From Intestinibaculum porci (GTDB lineage: Bacteria > Bacillota_I > Bacilli_A > Erysipelotrichales > Coprobacillaceae), in contig NZ_AP019309.1 of NCBI RefSeq assembly GCF_003925875.1, positions 1-64,000 on the forward strand: a stretch of 64,000 nt of DNA. Reading direction: 5' to 3'. The notes beneath the pieces were generated by a model. The model was not told the origin of the DNA, ran no database searches, and was given only the letters and a program-made list of their open reading frames with translations. Of the stretch, positions 58,532 through 64,000 are shown one piece after another; positions within the stretch are counted from its first letter, which is position 1; each line of letters begins with the position of its first letter. Position numbers and translations under genes: made by a program.

Positions 58532-59443
58532 ATGAGAGAAGAGCGAAGTATTAAAGCAGTACAGGGTATTTCATCCGCCTTTAACTTTACCCTTCTCATC
58601 ATACTGCTGTTACTTGGTTTATTAGGTATCTATGCTTTATGGGATAGTGCTTCACTCTATAGCAATGCGAGTCACAATCACTATAAAGACTATAAACCAC
58701 GCATCAGAGATAGCCGTAGTTTCGAGGATTATCAAAGAGCTAATCCTGATGTGATCGGTTGGCTGGACCTGTATGGAACGGGAGTCGATTATCCGATCGT
58801 TCATGGTCGGGATAATATGAAATACTTAAGTCATGCACCTGATGGCAAGTATAGTGCTTCAGGAAGTTTATACCTCGATTATCGCAATAACCCCAACTTT
58901 CTAGACTTTAATAACATCATTTTTGGTCATCACATGGACCAGCATATGATGTTTGGTGATCTCAGCAATTTCCTTACCCAACCCTATTTTGCGAAGCACC
59001 AGTATGGAAAGATCTATGCCAATCATCATTGGCAGGGACTTGATATTTATGCGGTGATTGAAGCGAATGCTTATGATACAAGCATTTATAATCCTGGGAT
59101 CGACGGTGATCAAAAACGGGAGTTTTATATACAGAATATTCAATCAAAAGCGAAATATCATCGATTAGAAAATGTCCAGCCCGCCGATCACATCATTTTA
59201 ATGAGTACCTGTCAGGGGGACTTAACCAATGGACGAATTGTTTTGGTGGCTAAAATCACGAAGAACATTCATAAAGATCCCTTTGCGCAAAAACAAGGAA
59301 TCTTTAATCTCTTTGATCATTATGGTTTATTAGATGAATTAAAACGTTGTCCATTATTAGTCTGGGCTATCCTAAACCTATTATGCTTATATCTTATTTT
59401 ATTTATCTATAACAAAGTTCATGAAAAGAGGAGAAGCACATGA
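58532..59443 (+). CDS. Class B sortase (pilus polymerase)
   Basis: A 303-residue membrane transpeptidase. It has an N-terminal span (about residues 18-36) and, unusually, a second one near the C-terminus (about 277-297). The active site is intact: His133/134 (FGHHMDQHM), Cys227 (MSTCQGD) and Arg235 (NGRIVLVAK). Class B membership follows from the VDYPIVHG and FGHHMD segments. In FCT-type loci the class B sortase joins FctA subunits, which fits its place right after the pilin. It overlaps the next gene by 4 nt (ATGA). Confidence 0.9.
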   Translation: MREERSIKAVQGISSAFNFTLLIILLLLGLLGIYALWDSASLYSNASHNHYKDYKPRIRDSRSFEDYQRANPDVIGWLDLYGTGVDYPIVHGRDNMKYLSHAPDGKYSASGSLYLDYRNNPNFLDFNNIIFGHHMDQHMMFGDLSNFLTQPYFAKHQYGKIYANHHWQGLDIYAVIEANAYDTSIYNPGIDGDQKREFYIQNIQSKAKYHRLENVQPADHIILMSTCQGDLTNGRIVLVAKITKNIHKDPFAQKQGIFNLFDHYGLLDELKRCPLLVWAILNLLCLYLILFIYNKVHEKRRST

Positions 59444-60213
59444 AATATCGTATCTTATCAGGATTCATCGTCTTCTCAATATTGATGGGAAGCAGCTGCG
59501 TCGTTCACGCGAAAGGGGGAACAAGTACGCAGCTTGTTATTTATCAGCAGTCTTCCTGGAAAGGCTGTAAGAAGCCAAGGATGGTGATGGTGTATCGTTT
59601 AAAAACATCATCGCAGTCATCATATTATCATGATTACAAAATGAAATTCAGTGATCGTAAGATGGGCATTACGATGTATTACAATAAGCCAGGTCTTTAT
59701 TCCTATTATGTATCACAAAATTGTCATTCACATTATAAAGGGATGAAATATGATCGTAATAGATATCATGTGCGGGTAATGGTACGTTATGCCAATGGAC
59801 AGCTCTTGGCTGAATCAGAATTACCAGTTAATAAAAGAGGTTTTAAGGAAGAATCCATGACTTTCCATAATTCTTATCACAAGAAGAAGCCTAAGAATCC
59901 AAGTAAACAGGTACTTCATAAAAAAGAGAATCCTATTCCTAAAAAGCTTCAGGAATATCCGCCTAATAAGGAAAAACAAAAACATAAACATAAAAATAGC
60001 ATACCTAATCACCAAAAAGAATATCCACCAGAAAAGGGTCATCATAGTCAGAATAACCCTTTGACTACCCATAAGGTGAAAACTGGTGATAACACAGATA
60101 TTAAGCTCTATGTTATTGGTATGATGTCTTCATTCATTATTTTATTGTTGTGTATTGCTTTGGAAAAGAGGAAGAAGGAAAAAGACGATGAAAATCAAAA
60201 AGTTAAGTCATAA
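59440..60213 (+). CDS. Minor pilin, FctB-like (putative pilus base)
   Basis: A 257-residue exported protein. The signal peptide ends near VVHA (residue 24). One Ig-like domain follows (about 30-145), closing with MTFHNSYHKKK, the Asn-containing strand of isopeptide domains. A Lys/Pro-rich stalk (PKNPSKQVLH, EYPP repeated twice) leads to the sorting signal VKTGD, a membrane span and a basic tail. A Pro-rich stem before an atypical sorting motif matches cell-wall-anchoring FctB proteins. The 3' end overlaps the adhesin start by 26 nt. Confidence 0.75.
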   Translation: MKYRILSGFIVFSILMGSSCVVHAKGGTSTQLVIYQQSSWKGCKKPRMVMVYRLKTSSQSSYYHDYKMKFSDRKMGITMYYNKPGLYSYYVSQNCHSHYKGMKYDRNRYHVRVMVRYANGQLLAESELPVNKRGFKEESMTFHNSYHKKKPKNPSKQVLHKKENPIPKKLQEYPPNKEKQKHKHKNSIPNHQKEYPPEKGHHSQNNPLTTHKVKTGDNTDIKLYVIGMMSSFIILLLCIALEKRKKEKDDENQKVKS

Positions 60214-63200
60214 AAAATATGTCTGTATCTTTATTCTTGCCGTCAGTATGCTTTTTTGCATAGGTGCTTTTCACGGCCGTCAGATTGCTCATGCGACAGA
60301 TAATCAGCCAGTCCAAAGTGATAGTGCCGATCAGTTAGATAGTGCTGATCAGTTAGATAGTGCAGATCAAAAGACTTCTTCATTTACTTTTCAAAAGAAA
60401 ATGTCTTTTAAAGTCTTAAGAGCCGCTGTTACAAATGGTCAGATTGATACTGAAAAGAAAGTTCCTGTGACCACATATATTGGCGATACAAAGCAAGAAG
60501 AACCAAAAAACATACCAGTCGGTGTCATTAATGAAAATACGGTACCAAAAATAACAGGTGCCCGTTTTGTTGGGGCTTATGTAGAATTTCCGGACACTGG
60601 TAAAGAAACACAAATCTACTATACGAACGTTTATACAGAAAAATCAGATACTGGTGATCAAAGTAAAACTTATACATACTATGCGTATTCACCAACACCT
60701 GAAACAGGTGTACTGCTTGAGGGAGATGCATATATAAAGCTGAAATATGAAGCAGCCTATGATATCTCTTATCGCGTTGAAAATAAGTTAGGAAAAGAAT
60801 TGTCTGATGGACTACAGGAAGGAGATACTGGTGGCTATTTTGTTACACCAACAACCAAACTTGAAACGGGCAATCAATTGAATATTCATTTTGTTGAGGG
60901 AAAAATCCGTGGAAATACGGGTTCTTATCATTTGCGAAAACTATATAAATCACCAACATCTGATCTAACTAAAAAGACGCCTATTTCTTTTGATAGTGAT
61001 GATTCAGGGAAAACTGATATCACTCAGGCGACAACAATTGTTGCAGTGGTGGATCAAGATCAAACATATCGTATGCACGTAGTGAATCCGTTTGCGGATC
61101 ATCATGGCCATATTTGCTGGAAAGGATACTCTGGCTGGACATATAACAGCACGACTGGGAAGTTTGAAGGAAATTGGACAGATGGGCCAACTGATGGAGA
61201 CACAGATATGCCTATTTACGCCCTTCCTCAAATATGCAATCCAGATGATCCTAAGGCGGTTACGGTTGTAAAAGAGGCCAATGGTAAGGAACATGGCGTT
61301 TGTTATGCTGATGTGGGAAACAAGAATCAGACTTCTTACAATACAGAAGTCGATGCGAATGGGTTCCAGGATATCTTATATAATAATCAAGATAAATTTG
61401 ACTCTTATACGACACATGAGTTAAAGGATGAATCAGGCAATGTTGTAACCGCAGATAATCATCCTGCAACAACTACTGCAGCACCAGGTGGTACCTTTTA
61501 TTTTGTGATGTACTCACAGCGCGGAACAGAGTGGGAATTTTCACGTTTATCAATTAACGGAACAAATTTAAAGGCAGTCTATGATGGACAAGTTCATGAT
61601 ACGCCAATAGGGAATGGTATGATTGCTCATTTTAAGTACGATTCTTCTGAAAATGATGCTGATTCATATAGGGACTTACATCTAGAAAAAGATAGAAATG
61701 AAAGACATGCAAATTGGAGAAGCAAACAAAGATTGAAATTTGAGTGTTGGGTTTCTCATGCAAGCAGTGATATATATGTTGATTTTGACTGTGTAGAAAA
61801 AGAAACAGAATCGTTAACATTAACCAAAGCACAAGGTATTAAGAGAATTGTGGCAAGTTCCTATGATGAAGATCATCACGGTAGATTGTGGTGGGATAGT
61901 TTGTATAATGGACAGCCTTATTATCGTCAAGATGCACTTGGTAAGTGGATAGAAAAGAATAAAGAAGGAACAGATTCTCCAAATTATGAATATACTGCAA
62001 GTCAAGATGAAGAAACGAATAACCTGCCAAAAGTATTGTTTACCGAAAAAGATCAAGATTCATGGCAGACCTCAGGTGGTACCCATTCAAAAATGGAGGA
62101 TGTAAACGATTATGAGGGTAAGCATAGATATTTGTATTATGATGCTTTGCCCGGATATGATGAACGAACGATAAATGTTAGTATAACGGGTGCACAAAAT
62201 GATGATGTTACAAATGGTCCAATTGGGCGAATGCAGCAAGGCTATTATAATGGGGATTCGGATAATCCGGTTAATAAAGCTTTAGACGAAGCTATTTCAA
62301 ATGATTATACAAATTATATTGATTATAAAAGTAGGAACATGCGCCATCGAAATATTGCAATTTCTATGGATCCTTATAAATACAAGGCAACTTATGATTT
62401 AGATGGCGGAACATTAAATGGTCAAGACAAGTATATAGATTCTCAAGAGTATACGATTGAAGAGGGTTCTAATCATATTTTGATGCCAACAGCGACACCC
62501 GTTAAAAAGGGTTATGCTTTCGTGGGATGGGAGTATGAGCCGCTTAATATCAAATATATAGACCAAAAAGATCAGTTAAGACAAGTGTTATCGCCAAATG
62601 ACAAATTTGAAATAAACGGTACAACCTATGATTATGGACTTGATAGGGTTGAAAAGACAATTTATTATTTTAAATATGTTTCTAATGGTCGCCTGATAGA
62701 GTCGTATACAAAACAACTAGCGTCGAAACCGGTTTATGTGGATAAAGATGGTGCTGATAACCATTTTGCTTTTAAAGCTTTATGGGTCAATAGAGATAAC
62801 CTTCCTGCTGGTAAAGATATTTATACAATTAAGACTTATAAACAAGTTACTTCTAAAGATTATGAATCTTTAAACAAGGATGAGAAATATCAGGATGAAA
62901 CTACTAAGAAATTATATAGGATTGTATCTTCTAATGATTATTTAGGAACAATTGATCAGACAATTATTGGGATCCCGCCTCAAGCGGATGATGGATACGT
63001 ATTTAATAAACAAGCAAGTACTGTGAAACTGACACATTTCAAAAAGACAGGAGCAAATCCTGAACCGGATACACTAAAATATTTCTATGATTTTGATGGT
63101 AGTCAGAATTTAACAATTAAACATGTTACAAGCGGTAATATGGGAGATCAAAATCAATCATTTGATGTCTATGTTACTTTGAAAGACAGTAAGGGCAATC

Positions 63201-63685
63201 CTTTTAATGGAGAGAAGGCTGTCGAAGGAACCAATGCCACAATATGGGGTGGAGCCAATACAACCGGTGCTAGTACAACTGGATCATTAAAGTTTGATAA
63301 TGGGATAGCTAAAATTAGTCTAAAAGGTAATCAAAAGTTGACTATTAAGAATGTTGATATTGGTTCTTATGATATTAAAGAATATTCTTCAGGTTTATAT
63401 ACAACCCAGTATGAGATTGATCAGCAAGGTAAGTCAAATAATGCTATTTCTAATGCATCTATTGTGAAGAACGGTAATCCTATTGTCACAATCTATAATG
63501 TACGTGATGTACCTGAAACAGGCATTTATATGCCAAATGATCATCCAGGACAAATGTTTGCTTTGTTACTGTTAGGAGCTGGAGCTTTCTATCTTGTCTA
63601 TAAGAAGAATGAACGACGAATTAAACGTATGATCTTAGTGTCAACGTTGAAAATTGAAGATATGATTAAAGTGCATCATAAATAA
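60188..63685 (+). CDS. Large pilus tip adhesin / ancillary pilin
   Basis: A 1165-residue surface protein. The signal peptide (MKIKKLSHKKYVCIFILAVS) is followed by a six-residue repeat region (SADQLD repeated near residues 45-62), a long unrecognised adhesin region (about 80-730), an InlB/Flg_new-type repeat (YDLDGGTLNGQ ... KKGYAFVGWEYEP, about 735-790), and a final Ig-like pilin domain ending in TIYNVRD. The sorting signal is VPETGIY with a membrane span and a basic tail. Two upstream frames start earlier at 60155, but ATG 60188 gives a proper signal peptide. It closes the pilus operon. Confidence 0.85.
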   Translation: MKIKKLSHKKYVCIFILAVSMLFCIGAFHGRQIAHATDNQPVQSDSADQLDSADQLDSADQKTSSFTFQKKMSFKVLRAAVTNGQIDTEKKVPVTTYIGDTKQEEPKNIPVGVINENTVPKITGARFVGAYVEFPDTGKETQIYYTNVYTEKSDTGDQSKTYTYYAYSPTPETGVLLEGDAYIKLKYEAAYDISYRVENKLGKELSDGLQEGDTGGYFVTPTTKLETGNQLNIHFVEGKIRGNTGSYHLRKLYKSPTSDLTKKTPISFDSDDSGKTDITQATTIVAVVDQDQTYRMHVVNPFADHHGHICWKGYSGWTYNSTTGKFEGNWTDGPTDGDTDMPIYALPQICNPDDPKAVTVVKEANGKEHGVCYADVGNKNQTSYNTEVDANGFQDILYNNQDKFDSYTTHELKDESGNVVTADNHPATTTAAPGGTFYFVMYSQRGTEWEFSRLSINGTNLKAVYDGQVHDTPIGNGMIAHFKYDSSENDADSYRDLHLEKDRNERHANWRSKQRLKFECWVSHASSDIYVDFDCVEKETESLTLTKAQGIKRIVASSYDEDHHGRLWWDSLYNGQPYYRQDALGKWIEKNKEGTDSPNYEYTASQDEETNNLPKVLFTEKDQDSWQTSGGTHSKMEDVNDYEGKHRYLYYDALPGYDERTINVSITGAQNDDVTNGPIGRMQQGYYNGDSDNPVNKALDEAISNDYTNYIDYKSRNMRHRNIAISMDPYKYKATYDLDGGTLNGQDKYIDSQEYTIEEGSNHILMPTATPVKKGYAFVGWEYEPLNIKYIDQKDQLRQVLSPNDKFEINGTTYDYGLDRVEKTIYYFKYVSNGRLIESYTKQLASKPVYVDKDGADNHFAFKALWVNRDNLPAGKDIYTIKTYKQVTSKDYESLNKDEKYQDETTKKLYRIVSSNDYLGTIDQTIIGIPPQADDGYVFNKQASTVKLTHFKKTGANPEPDTLKYFYDFDGSQNLTIKHVTSGNMGDQNQSFDVYVTLKDSKGNPFNGEKAVEGTNATIWGGANTTGASTTGSLKFDNGIAKISLKGNQKLTIKNVDIGSYDIKEYSSGLYTTQYEIDQQGKSNNAISNASIVKNGNPIVTIYNVRDVPETGIYMPNDHPGQMFALLLLGAGAFYLVYKKNERRIKRMILVSTLKIEDMIKVHHK
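60320..60370 (+). repeat. 18-bp tandem repeat in the adhesin gene
   Basis: GATAGTGCCGATCAGTTA occurs nearly three times (60320-60337, 60338-60355, 60356-60370 partial), with single-base changes at the sixth codon position. It encodes the DSADQL repeats just after the signal peptide. Copy number could vary by slippage. Confidence 0.85.
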
Positions 63686-63702
63686 AGATGCACTTTTTAA
63701 TA
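63668..63702 (+). terminator. Intrinsic terminator after the pilus operon
   Basis: AAAGTGCATC / GATGCACTTT stem with an A/T loop, followed by T. It overlaps the adhesin stop. The remaining 300 bases to the window end are AT-rich; an inverted repeat ATAGATT / AATCTAT at about 63910-63945 is the only structure seen. Confidence 0.8.
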
Positions 63703-64000
63703 GAAAATATTTATACTGTTGGACGCTGAAATAGCTAAAAAGTTTACTTTTGAGTGCTTAATTTTGTCTCAATTATTACTACCATAAATCCAAAAATTTA
63801 ATTGATTGAAACTTAGCAAATAAGAAAATAAATGAAAGGTATTGTAAAGATTATGATTAAAAGGAATACTCTTTGATCAGAATTTCTTTTCCAAATATAA
63901 GAAAAAACTATAGATTCATATTTCATTAGATTATAAATCTATAGTAAATTATTATGGATAATCTTTATATAATCATAAATCTTTCTTAGATTGATTAACC

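Overview
The window is a low-GC Bacillota chromosome that starts at the replication origin. Clustered DnaA boxes flank dnaA, followed by dnaN-yaaA-recF-gyrB-gyrA-serS. A small SRP RNA, a small-protein-rich membrane and cell-wall gene set, TGA used as a stop, and later a tet(W)/integrative-element patchwork typical of gut anaerobes suggest a gut Erysipelotrichia-like species. That taxonomic guess is inference.

1-31.5 kb is conserved backbone. It holds oriC and the replication genes, then a glycosidase with a frameshifted tail, the SRP RNA, tadA, a MATE pump, and a clamp-loader/recombination/modification run (dnaX-recR, tmk-holB-ricT-yabB-rsmI). Three perfect ParB parS palindromes lie at 14.5, 17.1 and 18.6 kb, one inside holB. 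Cell-wall genes follow: an NlpC/P60 hydrolase, DUF1146, an Mbl-type actin, MupG, and a TagO-like transferase fused to an extra extracytoplasmic domain. Then come secG-rnr-smpB-ssrA.

32-42.3 kb is a variable stretch beginning just after the tmRNA gene. It contains a decayed ParE toxin with its antitoxin, an importer plus old-yellow-enzyme reductase pair, a membrane GGDEF sensor with two solute-binding-type domains, an L,D-transpeptidase and a DUF3800 protein.

42.3-55.8 kb is a mosaic mobile island of higher and uneven GC. It holds an IS1202-like element with 26-27 bp target repeats, inserted just upstream of the promoter of tet(W). The tet(W) gene has an attenuator leader and a 24-bp tandem duplication across its start. 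Directly behind it is a 4.2 kb five-gene transposon (DUF6431, DDE transposase, AAA ATPase, two small proteins). Its right end carries 14 copies of a 12-bp motif and its left end three. This is the best candidate in the window for an undercharacterised system. It is followed by a mobilisation-gene fragment, a Tet(40)/Mef-type efflux pump with its own attenuator, an IS66-like element, and a GC-rich non-coding remnant with an oriT-like inverted repeat.

56.6-63.7 kb is a sortase-assembled pilus operon resembling the streptococcal FCT type: an apparently dead SipA-like signal peptidase, a two-domain isopeptide major pilin, a class B sortase, an FctB-like minor pilin and a large tip adhesin.

An exact 42-bp copy of the chromosomal yaaA promoter/RBS precedes the tet(W) leader peptide, linking backbone and island.
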